A program made the position numbers and the translations under genes. A DNA stretch of 36,254 bases from Actinomycetota bacterium. Lineage in GTDB: Bacteria; Actinomycetota; Acidimicrobiia; Acidimicrobiales; Acidimicrobilacustridaceae. The stretch lies in the NCBI GenBank assembly GCA_005787345.1, contig SYBH01000023.1, positions 1 to 36,254 of the forward strand, written 5' to 3'. The notes beneath the pieces were generated by a model, which saw only the letters and a program-made list of their open reading frames with translations, was not told where the DNA came from and searched no databases. Position 1 is the stretch's first letter. The number at the start of each line of letters is the position of its first letter. Positions 1 to 7,558 of the stretch are shown in pieces.

Positions 1-573
1 GAGGTGCTGATCGGGGAAGAACAGCACCTGCTCGCCTCCGGCTCCGTCATCGGAGCGATCTCCGAGCGAAAGCGACCATTCAAGAACCGCCCGGGCGTTC
101 GAAGAGGTGCACACTGCGCCGCCGTGTTCGCCCACGAATGCCTTCAGCGCGGCCGAAGAGTTCATGTAGGTGATTGGAATGACCTTCGAGATATCGGTCG
201 TAGCGGCGAGGGTTTCCCAGGCTTCGGTGACTTCTTCGAGATCGGCCATATCAGCCATCGAGCAGCCCGCGTTGAGATCGGGGAGGATCACGGCCTGATG
301 GTCGCCGGTGAGGATGTCGGCCGATTCGGCCATGAAGTGCACACCACAGAAGACGATGTACTCGGCTTGGGGTTGTTCCTGAGCGAGCACCGAGAGTCGG
401 AAAGAGTCGCCGCGCGCATCGGCCCATTCCATGACCTCGTCGCGCTGATCGTGGTGGCCGAGGATGAAGAGGCGGTCGCCAAGGGTGGCCTTGGCTGCAG
501 CGATTCGCTGCGCGAGTTCACTCAGTGTGGCGTCTGTGTAGCGCTCACCGAGCGGTAGTTGGAGGCGAAGCAT
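1..573 (-). CDS. nadA: Quinolinate synthase NadA, 5' part (3' end beyond window)
   Basis: The [4Fe-4S] enzyme NadA condenses iminoaspartate with dihydroxyacetone phosphate to quinolinate in cytoplasmic de novo NAD synthesis. The 191 residues present carry family blocks in order: a GHHDQRDEV block (residues 39-47), CGVHFMAESA (from Cys76, the first cluster ligand), LPDLNAGCSMADMA, YMNSSAA, CTSSNA and FFPDQHL. The frame is open to base 1, so the C-terminal third, with the remaining cluster cysteines, is missing. I chose ATG 573-571; AGGGAG lies 11 bases upstream. GTG 585 is an in-frame alternative. Oddity: the position of the catalytic tyrosine (normally HHYQ or HNYQ) is Asp42 (codon at 448-450). 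Identification rests on several motifs and is secure; activity is uncertain because of Asp42. It is divergent from uvrC. Confidence 0.93.
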   Translation of the reverse strand, partial: MLRLQLPLGERYTDATLSELAQRIAAAKATLGDRLFILGHHDQRDEVMEWADARGDSFRLSVLAQEQPQAEYIVFCGVHFMAESADILTGDHQAVILPDLNAGCSMADMADLEEVTEAWETLAATTDISKVIPITYMNSSAALKAFVGEHGGAVCTSSNARAVLEWSLSLGDRSDDGAGGEQVLFFPDQHL

Positions 574-673
574 GTTGTGGTGCACTCCCTGAAAGGACGG
601 GGAGATCCGATGAGTGGCCGGTGGGGGCAGCCTGGTCGCCACGCCACGGGGTTGTCGGCCTCGGGTCTCGATA

Positions 674-700
674 TGTCGCCGGATACCAGGCCGGCAGACA
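674..700. promoter_or_regulatory. Dyad in the nadA-uvrC divergent intergenic region
   Basis: TGTCGCCGG and CCGGCAGACA pair as a nine-base-pair stem with one bulged A around an eight-base loop. It lies between divergent nadA and uvrC, near a possible minus-strand -10 (TACACT, complement of 702-707) for nadA. It could be an operator for NAD synthesis or simply a GC-rich chance hairpin. I do not recognise it as a named regulator site. The rest of 574-741 shows no other feature. Confidence 0.3.
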
Positions 701-741
701 CAGTGTAGGCATTGAACGGCTTGTTTGCCTCAGATGGCCCA

Positions 742-747
742 TACGAT
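742..747 (+). promoter_or_regulatory. -10 element (TACGAT), leaderless uvrC promoter
   Basis: TACGAT ends seven bases before ATG 755, the spacing expected when transcription starts at the start codon. No Shine-Dalgarno sequence precedes this ATG. The same arrangement recurs before many genes in the window, and this is what decides the uvrC start. Confidence 0.6.
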
Positions 748-754
748 CGTCAGA

Positions 755-2632
755 ATGGTGCAGCGACCGCCGGCCGGCACGATTCCTGACGAGCCCGGCT
801 CGTATCAATTCAAGGACATCAACGGTCGCGTCATTTATGTGGGCAAGGCCAAGAGTCTTCGTTCTCGCCTGTCGAACTATTTCCAGGATCCGGTCCACCT
901 CGCGCCCCGCACCGCCCAGATGGTGGCCACGGCCGAAACCGTGGAGTGGATTCAGGTGCGCAATGAGCTCGAAGCGCTCATGCTCGAGTACAGCCTGATC
1001 AAACAGCACGAGCCTCGGTTCAACATCGACCTTCGGGACGACAAGAGTTACCCGTTCCTAGCAGTGACGGTTGACGACGACTGGCCCCGAGCCACCGTGA
1101 TGCGCGGCGATAAGCGCAAGGGCACTCGATACTTCGGCCCGTATGCCGCTGCGTGGGCAATTCGCGAAACGCTCGATCAGTTGTTGCGTACCTTCCCGGT
1201 GCGAACGTGCTCGGACACGAAGCTGTCGCGTCACGCCAAACTTGGTCGGCCGTGTTTGTTGTTCCACATCGAAAAGTGCAGTGGCCCATGTGTGGGGGAG
1301 ATCACAACCGAAAAGTACGACGAACTGGTTCGCGATCTCATTCGATTCCTTGATGGCGATACCGACGAAGTGATTTCTCGTCTCGAAGTCGAGATGCAAC
1401 TCGCCAGCGATGAACTCGAGTTCGAGCGTGCTGCGCGACTCCGCGACCGTCTTGGTGCTGTTCGTAAAGTTATTGAACGTCAGCAGATGGTTCTGGAAAA
1501 AGACGAAGACCTTGACGTTGTTGGTCTTACTGGCGATGAACTCGAAGCATCGGTACAGGTGTTCTTTGTTCGACGCGGTCGAGTGGTCGGTCGCAAGGGC
1601 TACGTACTTGATCGCAAAGAAGATCTTTCCGATGGCGAACTCATCGACTGCATTCTTGAACGCCTCTATGGCGATCCACCTCCACTTGGCGTACCCAAAG
1701 AGGTGCTGGTTCCGTTCGAAAGCGCGAACCCGGGACTGTACGAAGAGTTCCTGAGTTCTCAGCGCGGCTCCAAGGTCAGTATTCGCATTCCGCATCGCGG
1801 CGATAAGCGAGAGCTCTTGGCGACGGTGACAAAAAACGCGACCGAAGAGTTCTCTCGTCACCGTTTGAAGCGTGCTGCCGACCACAACAGTCGCGCGCGT
1901 GCCCTAAATGACCTGCAAGAGCACTTAGGGCTGCCGGAAGCTCCGTTGCGCATCGAGTGTTACGACATGAGCCACATCCAGGGCAGCGACTATGTCGGCT
2001 CTATGGTCGTCATGGAAGACGGTTTGCCGAACAAACGCGAATACCGCCGCTTCAAAATCAAGAGCAATCAAGGCAACGATGATTTCGCGGCCATGGAAGA
2101 AGTGCTCACTCGCAGACTCACCGCCTATCTCGAAGAGCGAAGCAAGCCGGTGGCCGAACGATCAGGGAAGTTCGCCTATCCGCCGCAACTGCTACTGGTC
2201 GACGGCGGCAAGGGGCAGCTCAGCGTCGCGGTCAAAGTGCTCGAGGAACTCGGACTCGAAGAAGAGATTCCCGTCGCGTCACTCGCAAAGCGTTTTGAAG
2301 AGGTGTATTTGCCGCATCGTTCCGAGCCAGTGGAAGTTCCGCGCGGAAGCGATGCGCTGTATCTGCTCCAACGCATTCGAGATGAGGCTCACCGATTCGC
2401 GGTTTCGTTTCACCGTGAACTTCGTGGCAAGCGAATGACGAAGTCCGTCCTCGATGACATCCCCGGTCTCGGTGAGGCACGTCGTGCGCGTCTCATCAAA
2501 GAACTTGGGGGAGTCACTGCGGTGAAACGAGCAACGGAAGAGGAACTCAAAGCCCTTCCGTGGCTTCCCGATTCGGTTGGCCAGGCAGTTTGGGACAAGA
2601 TCCATGTTCCCTCTCGTCGAGATCCGCGCTGA
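755..2632 (+). CDS. uvrC: Excinuclease ABC subunit C (UvrC)
   Basis: UvrC makes both incisions around bulky DNA lesions after UvrAB loading, in nucleotide excision repair. The 625 residues match the family length. Domains in order: GIY-YIG nuclease (about 8-90, with IYVGKAKSLRSRL), a four-cysteine cluster (Cys152, 167, 175, 179), UVR helical motif for UvrB contact (about 202-246), the RNase H-like second nuclease (ECYDMSH and LLVDGGKGQL blocks), and a C-terminal helix-hairpin-helix (LDDIPGLGEARRARL, about 565-585). Start: in-frame TTG 725 and ATG 734 exist upstream, but ATG 755 has a -10 element at the leaderless distance and gives MVQRPPAGTIPDEPGSYQF, the usual family beginning. It is the first gene of a uvrC-methyltransferase-rapZ run. 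Confidence 0.97.
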   Translation: MVQRPPAGTIPDEPGSYQFKDINGRVIYVGKAKSLRSRLSNYFQDPVHLAPRTAQMVATAETVEWIQVRNELEALMLEYSLIKQHEPRFNIDLRDDKSYPFLAVTVDDDWPRATVMRGDKRKGTRYFGPYAAAWAIRETLDQLLRTFPVRTCSDTKLSRHAKLGRPCLLFHIEKCSGPCVGEITTEKYDELVRDLIRFLDGDTDEVISRLEVEMQLASDELEFERAARLRDRLGAVRKVIERQQMVLEKDEDLDVVGLTGDELEASVQVFFVRRGRVVGRKGYVLDRKEDLSDGELIDCILERLYGDPPPLGVPKEVLVPFESANPGLYEEFLSSQRGSKVSIRIPHRGDKRELLATVTKNATEEFSRHRLKRAADHNSRARALNDLQEHLGLPEAPLRIECYDMSHIQGSDYVGSMVVMEDGLPNKREYRRFKIKSNQGNDDFAAMEEVLTRRLTAYLEERSKPVAERSGKFAYPPQLLLVDGGKGQLSVAVKVLEELGLEEEIPVASLAKRFEEVYLPHRSEPVEVPRGSDALYLLQRIRDEAHRFAVSFHRELRGKRMTKSVLDDIPGLGEARRARLIKELGGVTAVKRATEEELKALPWLPDSVGQAVWDKIHVPSRRDPR

Positions 2633-2644
2633 ATCGGAGATTTC

Positions 2645-3385
2645 GTGTCTGAACCTGATGCCAATGCCCAACTTTGGGAAGCGCATGCCGACTGGTGGCA
2701 GCGTGAGTTCACCGATGGAGTTGATCCCGAATACACCGAGCAAATCATTCCGTTGATTCTCGAATGGACAGAAGGCTTTGAACGCGTGCTCGAGGTTGGC
2801 ACTGGCGAAGGTCAGGTCGCTCGTGCGATCGCATCAACACACGGCGCAACTGTTATGGGTATTGATCCAACGGTCAACCAAATCGATGAAGCGATTCGTC
2901 GTGGTGGTGGCCCGGAGTATCAACTCGCAAGTGCCGAATCACTTCCGTTCGACGACGCGTCATTCGACGCAGTCGTGTGCTGTCTGGTGTTCGAACACAT
3001 TGACGCGGTCGACGAAGCGCTCGCCGAGGTCGCTCGTGTATTGCGGTCAGGCGGAAGGTTCATCTTTTGCCTGAACCACCCATTGCTGCAGACGCCCGGT
3101 TCCGGTTGGATCGACGATCAGATCCTTGATCCGCCTGAGCAGTACTGGCGCATCGGCCCTTACCTCACTGAGCAGGCCACGATCGAAGAGGTTGAAAAGA
3201 ATGTGTTCATCCGTTTCGTGCATCGACCACTCAGTCGTTACATCAACGCCATGGCCGATTCGGGGCTTGCGCTGGAACGCATGATTGAACCCGCGCCACC
3301 ACAGGGCTTTATCGATCGTGCTGCGGAATACACCGAAGTCGCCTCCATTCCCCGGTTGCTGACGTTGGTGGCTCAACGCCGGTAG
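2645..3385 (+). CDS. Class I SAM-dependent methyltransferase, substrate unknown
   Basis: A 246-residue Rossmann-fold methyltransferase. Motif I is VLEVGTGEGQVARAIA (about 47-62), followed by an acidic residue in GIDP that should hold the ribose of S-adenosylmethionine, the FDDASFDAVVCCLVFEHI strand (motif IV) and the ARVLRSGGRFIF post-motif typical of the Methyltransf_11/UbiE-like group. The C-terminal third (CLNHPLLQTPGSGW, then PPQGFIDR) probably forms the substrate lid; the substrate cannot be read from sequence. The GTG start at 2645 has GGAG five bases upstream, and the gene begins 12 bases after uvrC, so co-transcription is likely. Its stop codon TAG is also the first half of the predicted rapZ -10 element. 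Confidence 0.88.
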   Translation: MSEPDANAQLWEAHADWWQREFTDGVDPEYTEQIIPLILEWTEGFERVLEVGTGEGQVARAIASTHGATVMGIDPTVNQIDEAIRRGGGPEYQLASAESLPFDDASFDAVVCCLVFEHIDAVDEALAEVARVLRSGGRFIFCLNHPLLQTPGSGWIDDQILDPPEQYWRIGPYLTEQATIEEVEKNVFIRFVHRPLSRYINAMADSGLALERMIEPAPPQGFIDRAAEYTEVASIPRLLTLVAQRR

Positions 3386-3388
3386 CGT
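3383..3388 (+). promoter_or_regulatory. -10 element (TAGCGT), leaderless rapZ promoter
   Basis: TAGCGT ends seven bases before GTG 3396 and shares its first three bases with the methyltransferase stop codon. rapZ could thus be transcribed separately from uvrC as well as by read-through. No Shine-Dalgarno sequence precedes the GTG. Confidence 0.5.
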
Positions 3389-3395
3389 TCATGCG

Positions 3396-4250
3396 GTGAG
3401 CGACTTCGTTGTGATCACGGGATTATCGGGAGCCGGACGCTCTCAGGCCGCGGACGTTCTCGAAGATCTCGGCTGGTACATCATCGACAATTTGCCGCCA
3501 GCGCTTATTGGTCGCGTTGCCGATTTCGCCGATGCTCCCGATGCGACCATTACCAACGTCGTGCTCGTCGTCGGCACCGGCCCGTATCACTCCGAGGCAC
3601 TGCCAGCTCTCGATGAGCTGCGCCGTCAAGGCAACCGTCTTCGCATTGTGTTCCTTGAAGCGGCAACTGACGAACTTGTGCGTCGATACGAAAGTACGCG
3701 CCGACGTCATCCGCTTGCTGCTGAAGACCGTTCGTTGGCCGAATCGATCCAGGAAGAGCGTCGAGTTCTGGAATCGGTGAAGGCCGAGGCCGATGTCGTC
3801 ATCGACACCACCGAACTCAACGTCCACCAGCTGCGTGCTCGCATGCTCGACCTCTTTGCAGCCGATGCTCCTGCCGGCGGTATGCAGACCACGGTGCTTT
3901 CCTTCGGGTACAAACACGGCCTTCCGCTCGACACCGATTTAGTCATTGATTGCCGGTTTCTTCCGAATCCCCACTGGGTCGAGGAACTGCGGCCGTTCAC
4001 AGGGCTGGATGAATCCGTTCGTGACTACGTGCTCTCGCAACCGCTCACCTCAGAGTTCCTCGCACAGATCAATGGCCTACTCGAGACGTTGTTGCCGGCC
4101 TATGTGGCTGAAGGGAAGAGCTATCTCACGGTGGCTTTTGGGTGTACCGGCGGGCGTCATCGGTCGGTCGCAATTGCCGAAGCGGTGGCTGAAGCCCTTC
4201 GCGAGCGGGGTTTTCACCTTCGGGTCACCCATCGCGACCTCGACCGCTGA
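3396..4250 (+). CDS. rapZ: RapZ family nucleotide-binding protein (YvcJ)
   Basis: A 284-residue RapZ/YvcJ family protein with an N-terminal P-loop domain and a C-terminal domain that in E. coli RapZ binds small RNA to control GlmS. The P-loop is GLSGAGRS near residue 8, followed by LEDLGWYIIDNLPPALI, the family signature; the C-terminal domain has FGYKHGLP, DCRFLPNPHW and FGCTGGRHRSVAIAE. The P-loop lysine is arginine, which as I recall is common in actinobacterial members and so not damage. The role in Actinobacteria is not settled. In most Actinobacteria rapZ is followed by yvcK and whiA, then gap; here gap follows directly. The GTG start is favoured because of the -10 element at leaderless spacing. 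Confidence 0.94.
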   Translation: MSDFVVITGLSGAGRSQAADVLEDLGWYIIDNLPPALIGRVADFADAPDATITNVVLVVGTGPYHSEALPALDELRRQGNRLRIVFLEAATDELVRRYESTRRRHPLAAEDRSLAESIQEERRVLESVKAEADVVIDTTELNVHQLRARMLDLFAADAPAGGMQTTVLSFGYKHGLPLDTDLVIDCRFLPNPHWVEELRPFTGLDESVRDYVLSQPLTSEFLAQINGLLETLLPAYVAEGKSYLTVAFGCTGGRHRSVAIAEAVAEALRERGFHLRVTHRDLDR

Positions 4251-4264
4251 CATCATCTCGGTCG

Positions 4265-4283
4265 CCGATTCCGCAGGAATCGG
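4265..4283 (+). terminator. Hairpin after rapZ, possible terminator
   Basis: CCGATTCC and GGAATCGG form a perfect eight-base-pair stem around GCA, 15 bases after the rapZ stop. There is no T-tract, so termination would be of the T-less type common in GC-rich Actinobacteria. It could instead be the outermost of three dyads before gap. Confidence 0.45.
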
Positions 4284-4318
4284 TCGGGCTGGAGTGAGAC
4301 CGGCCAAACGCGTGCGCC

Positions 4319-4337
4319 GTCTGGCGTAACGTCAGAC
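4319..4337. promoter_or_regulatory. Imperfect dyad overlapping the likely gap -10 (TAACGT 4327-4332)
   Basis: GTCTGGCGT and ACGTCAGAC are inverted repeats about a central A, with one G-T mismatch per arm pair. The dyad contains TAACGT (4327-4332), which fits the TANNNT -10 pattern and would start a transcript near 4339. A protein bound here would block the promoter, so an operator for the glycolytic operon is a fair guess. The binder is unknown. Confidence 0.4.
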
Positions 4338-4352
4338 CATCTCGTCACTAAA

Positions 4353-4371
4353 GCCGTCGACCGTCGACGGC
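4353..4371. promoter_or_regulatory. Perfect 9-1-9 palindrome upstream of gap
   Basis: GCCGTCGAC and GTCGACGGC flank one C, giving a perfect 19-base dyad that ends six bases before the AGGAGG ribosome-binding site (4378-4383). It lies just inside the predicted 5' leader. It could be an operator, or in RNA a hairpin near the ribosome-binding site. The one-base loop makes DNA binding by a dimeric repressor more likely than a simple hairpin. Confidence 0.5.
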
Positions 4372-4394
4372 CAACCCAGGAGGCAGTGCCCACA

Positions 4395-5405
4395 ATGACC
4401 ATCCGTGTCGGCATCAATGGCTTCGGTCGCATCGGCCGCAACTTCTTCCGGGCGGTGAGGCAGTCCGGCGCTGATATCGAAATCGTTGCCGCCAACGATC
4501 TGGGTTCAGTCCCGGCTATGGCCCATCTACTTAAGTACGACACGGTTATGGGTCGCCTCGATGCAACCGTCGAAGCAACCGACGAGGGCATTCTCGTCGA
4601 CGGCAAGTTGCTTAAGATCACCGCAATCCGTGACCCCAAGGATCTCCCGTGGAAGGAACTCGGCGTCGACATTGTCGTCGAGTCCACCGGTTTCTTCACC
4701 GATCGCGACAAGGCTGCTGCTCACCTCGAAGCTGGTGCTCCGTTCGTCATCATTTCGGCCCCGGCCACCAACGCCGATGCCACCTTCGTTGTTGGCGTCA
4801 ATGACGACACCTTCGACCCGGCCGCGCACAAGGTCGTGTCGAACGCATCGTGTACGACCAACTGCTTCGTTCCGATGATCAAGGTTCTCGACGATGCCTT
4901 CGGCGTCGAAAAGGGCCTCATGACCACGGTGCACGCCTACACCGGCGATCAGAATCTCGTCGATGGCCCGCATAGCGACACGCGACGTTCCCGCGCTGCG
5001 GCCGCAAACATCACGCCATCATCAACTGGCGCTGCTCGCGCTACTGGTCTCGTACTCGAAGCCATGAAGGGCAAGCTCGACGGTACCGCTCTTCGCGTGC
5101 CCGTCCCGGACGGCTCAATCACTGACTTTGTTGGTGTGCTCAAGCGTGATGTCACCGTCGATGAAATCAATGCAGCATTCAAGGCAGCCGCAACTTCCGG
5201 TCCGCTTTCGAAGGTGCTTGTGTTCACCGATGAAGAAATTGTCTCTTCTGACATCGTTGGCGAGCCAGCATCGTGCACAATCGACTCGAAGCTCACCATG
5301 GCTATGGGCAACCTCGTGAAGGTTCTCGGTTGGTACGACAACGAGTGGGGTTACTCCAACCGCCTGGTCGACCTCGTGCAGGTCATGGCCAAAGCGGCGA
5401 AGTAG
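4395..5405 (+). CDS. gap: Glyceraldehyde-3-phosphate dehydrogenase, NAD-dependent type
   Basis: GAPDH oxidises and phosphorylates glyceraldehyde 3-phosphate to 1,3-bisphosphoglycerate in the cytoplasm. The 336 residues have the family length. The N-terminal Rossmann motif is GINGFGRIGR (residues 6-15), Asp35 in AANDL points to NAD rather than NADP, the catalytic Cys153 sits in SNASCTTNC, the partner histidine is in VHAYTGDQ, and the phosphate-binding STGAA block follows. The C-terminus has WYDNEWGYSNR. Start: GTG 4386 is in frame but only two bases after AGGAGG (4378-4383), so ATG 4395, at 11 bases, is better. It opens the gap-pgk-tpiA-secG operon and is preceded by three stacked dyads. Confidence 0.97.
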   Translation: MTIRVGINGFGRIGRNFFRAVRQSGADIEIVAANDLGSVPAMAHLLKYDTVMGRLDATVEATDEGILVDGKLLKITAIRDPKDLPWKELGVDIVVESTGFFTDRDKAAAHLEAGAPFVIISAPATNADATFVVGVNDDTFDPAAHKVVSNASCTTNCFVPMIKVLDDAFGVEKGLMTTVHAYTGDQNLVDGPHSDTRRSRAAAANITPSSTGAARATGLVLEAMKGKLDGTALRVPVPDGSITDFVGVLKRDVTVDEINAAFKAAATSGPLSKVLVFTDEEIVSSDIVGEPASCTIDSKLTMAMGNLVKVLGWYDNEWGYSNRLVDLVQVMAKAAK

Positions 5406-5414
5406 TCCCGCCAG

Positions 5415-6539
5415 ATGAGCGTTCCTTCGCTGGAGGATCTCGGTGACGTCAGCGGTCGCCGAGTCCTTCTCCGCGCTGATTTCAATGTGCCGATCTCCAA
5501 TGGGCAGATCGTCGATGACTTCCGCATTCGTGCCGCCCTTCCCACGATCGAGTATCTGACCTCTCGTGGCGCAACTGTTACCGCGTGTACACATCTCGGT
5601 CGTCCGAAGGGCGCTCCCGATCCCAAATATTCGGTGGATTCAGTTCGTCGGCGTCTTGGCGAACTCGCGCCGGGTGTCGAACTTCTCGATAACCTCCGAT
5701 TCAATCCCGGTGAGACGGCTAATGATCCTACGTTCGTGCAGGAACTCATCGCTGGTCAAGACCTGTACGTCAATGACGCGTTTGGTGCATCGCATAGGGC
5801 ACATGCGTCGATCGTTGGTCCTCCCCAGTTTCTTCCTTCTGCGGCTGGTCGACTTCTTCAACGAGAAGTCGAAGTTCTGTTGCCGTTACGTTCTGACCCG
5901 AAGCGTTCTTTTGTCGTCATCCTTGGTGGCTCGAAAGTTTCGGACAAACTTGGCGTGATCGATGCGCTGTCTGAAGTCGCTGATGCGCTCATCATCGGCG
6001 GCGGAATGTGTTTCACGTTCCTCGCCGCGCAAGGTCATCACGTTGGCGATTCGTTGCTTGAGGTCGACCAGATCGAAACCTGCAAACGATTCCTCGACTC
6101 CGATGTCACGATTCATATTCCGCACGATGTGACCGCACTCGGCCCAGGCGGCGAGATCATGAACCCCGAAGCGGGGGGAGAGGTTCGCCAACTCGGTGCC
6201 GATGTTCCCGACGGTTGGAAGGGTCTCGACATTGGTCCTGGAACCGCATCGGAATTCGCCGACATCATCGCTGAAGCAAAAACAATCTTCTGGAACGGTC
6301 CCATGGGCGTCTTCGAAGATCCGCGCTTTGCTGCTGGCACTCGCGTAATCGCCGAAGCAATGGCTGAAGCCCGTGGCTTTACCGTTGTCGGCGGTGGCGA
6401 CTCCGCTGCAGCACTCGACGCGTTCGGACTCGCTAACGAGGTCGATCACGTCTCAACCGGTGGAGGTGCGTCGCTCGAATTGCTCGAGAATGGCGACCTT
6501 CCCGGACTCGAAGCCCTACGAGGAGCATCAAATGCCTGA
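5415..6539 (+). CDS. pgk: Phosphoglycerate kinase
   Basis: PGK transfers phosphate from 1,3-bisphosphoglycerate to ADP, the first ATP-yielding step of glycolysis. The 374 residues are a little shorter than the usual 390-415 but all blocks are present: RADFNVP near residue 20, the substrate-binding histidine and arginine in THLGRPKG, DAFGASHRAHAS, the nucleotide-domain LGGSKVSDK, GPGT, FWNGPMGVFE and the C-terminal GGGDSAAA and STGGGASLE. The start ATG 5415 lies nine bases after gap; no good ribosome-binding site is visible, and the TAGTCC six bases upstream is only a partial -10 match, so coupling to gap is likely. Its last eight bases overlap tpiA. Confidence 0.97.
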   Translation: MSVPSLEDLGDVSGRRVLLRADFNVPISNGQIVDDFRIRAALPTIEYLTSRGATVTACTHLGRPKGAPDPKYSVDSVRRRLGELAPGVELLDNLRFNPGETANDPTFVQELIAGQDLYVNDAFGASHRAHASIVGPPQFLPSAAGRLLQREVEVLLPLRSDPKRSFVVILGGSKVSDKLGVIDALSEVADALIIGGGMCFTFLAAQGHHVGDSLLEVDQIETCKRFLDSDVTIHIPHDVTALGPGGEIMNPEAGGEVRQLGADVPDGWKGLDIGPGTASEFADIIAEAKTIFWNGPMGVFEDPRFAAGTRVIAEAMAEARGFTVVGGGDSAAALDAFGLANEVDHVSTGGGASLELLENGDLPGLEALRGASNA

Positions 6540-7308
6540 CCGCAAACCACTCATCTCCGGTAACTGGAAGATGAACCTCAATCACTTCGAGGCAACAGCA
6601 ACGCTCGACAAGTTGCGCTATCTCCTTTCGAAGGATGATTACGAGGCAGTCGATGTGTCGGTGCACCCGCCATTCACCGACATTCGTACCGTTCAGACAT
6701 TCCTTGAGAGCGAAAAGGTTCCGATCGCTCTCGGTGCGCAGAACTGCCACTGGGAAGCCAACGGCGCCTACACCGGTGAAGTCGCCCCGGGAATGCTCTT
6801 CAAGCTCAACGTTTCCTACGTAATTATCGGACACAGTGAACGACGCGAGATCTTCGGCGAAGACGACGTCATCGTTGCTCGCAAGGTCAAGTCCGTCTTT
6901 GAAAACGGTATGACTCCGATCCTGTGCTGTGGTGAAACACTCGAAGAACGTGAAGGTGAAGCCACCCGCGGAAAGGTCACGGGTCAGATCCACGCCGGTA
7001 TCGAAGCCCTGAAGCCCGAGCAGGTGGCCACAATGGTCCTTGCCTACGAACCGATCTGGGCCATCGGTACAGGCCGCACCGCTAGCGCTGAAGATGCACA
7101 GCAGGTCTGTAACTGGATCCGAGCCAAGGTGAAGGACATGAAGGGTGCGGATGCGGCCAAAGCCGTTCGCATTCAGTACGGAGGCTCGGTTAAGGCGGGA
7201 AATGCTGCCGAACTGATGGGTCAGCCCGATATCGATGGGGCCCTTGTTGGTGGAGCGGCCCTCGATCCCGAGGAATTCGCTCGAATCGTCCAGTTCCGAC
7301 TGTCCTGA
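6532..7308 (+). CDS. tpiA: Triosephosphate isomerase
   Basis: TPI interconverts dihydroxyacetone phosphate and glyceraldehyde 3-phosphate. The 258-residue protein has Lys13 in GNWKMN, the electrophilic His101 in IIGHSERR, the catalytic base Glu173 in AYEPIWAIGTG (which continues into flexible loop 6) and the phosphate-binding YGGSVK and GALVGGAAL near the C-terminus. Start: a longer in-frame reading upstream is a pgk shadow; ATG 6532 has AGGAG six bases upstream and gives MPDRKPLISGNWKMN. It overlaps pgk by eight bases, indicating translational coupling. Confidence 0.97.
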   Translation: MPDRKPLISGNWKMNLNHFEATATLDKLRYLLSKDDYEAVDVSVHPPFTDIRTVQTFLESEKVPIALGAQNCHWEANGAYTGEVAPGMLFKLNVSYVIIGHSERREIFGEDDVIVARKVKSVFENGMTPILCCGETLEEREGEATRGKVTGQIHAGIEALKPEQVATMVLAYEPIWAIGTGRTASAEDAQQVCNWIRAKVKDMKGADAAKAVRIQYGGSVKAGNAAELMGQPDIDGALVGGAALDPEEFARIVQFRLS

Positions 7309-7314
7309 TACGGT
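7309..7314 (+). promoter_or_regulatory. -10 element (TACGGT), leaderless secG promoter
   Basis: TACGGT begins directly after the tpiA stop and ends seven bases before GTG 7322. secG would therefore have its own promoter besides read-through from the glycolytic genes. Confidence 0.55.
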
Positions 7315-7321
7315 CTCAGCC

Positions 7322-7552
7322 GTGCTGATCGCTGTCCTCATCGTCCAGGTGCTCTCCGCCCTCACCCTTATCTTCCTCGTCCTGCTTCATAGCGGTCGGG
7401 GTGGTGGCCTTTCCGACATGTTCGGTGGCGGCTTGGGTGCGTCAGCTGCAGGTTCAACTGTCGTCGAGAAAAATCTCGATCGCATCACCGTGGTTGCGGC
7501 CGTTATTTTCATGTTTGCGTCGGTCGCACTCGCACTCCTGCTCGACAAGTAG
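7322..7552 (+). CDS. secG: Preprotein translocase subunit SecG
   Basis: SecG is the small accessory subunit of the SecYEG channel in the cytoplasmic membrane. The 76 residues form the usual two-helix hairpin: helix one about 3-22 (VLIVQVLSALTLIFLVLLHS), a Gly-rich loop with SGRGGGLSDMFGGGLG and SAAGSTVVEKNLDRIT, and helix two about 53-73. The SGRGGGLSDMFGGG loop is the family signature. Start: there is no ATG in the right place; GTG 7322 with a -10 element seven bases upstream gives the expected N-terminus. Linkage to gap-pgk-tpiA is common in Actinobacteria. Confidence 0.93.
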   Translation: MLIAVLIVQVLSALTLIFLVLLHSGRGGGLSDMFGGGLGASAAGSTVVEKNLDRITVVAAVIFMFASVALALLLDK

Positions 7553-7558
7553 GTCGCC

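Noticed and set aside
4-558. 184-residue plus-strand frame at the window start
   Set aside because: It is the complement of nadA, whose minus-strand reading carries clear family motifs.
725-757. TTG 725 or ATG 734 as uvrC start
   Set aside because: Neither has a ribosome-binding site or a -10 at the right distance; ATG 755 has TACGAT seven bases upstream and gives the family N-terminus.
3396-4250. RapZ P-loop Lys to Arg as a defect
   Set aside because: GLSGAGRS is, as far as I recall, usual in actinobacterial RapZ proteins, so it is not evidence of loss of function.
6433-7365. 310-residue minus-strand frame opposite tpiA
   Set aside because: It is the mirror of a strongly conserved plus-strand gene; long antisense frames are expected with this codon usage.
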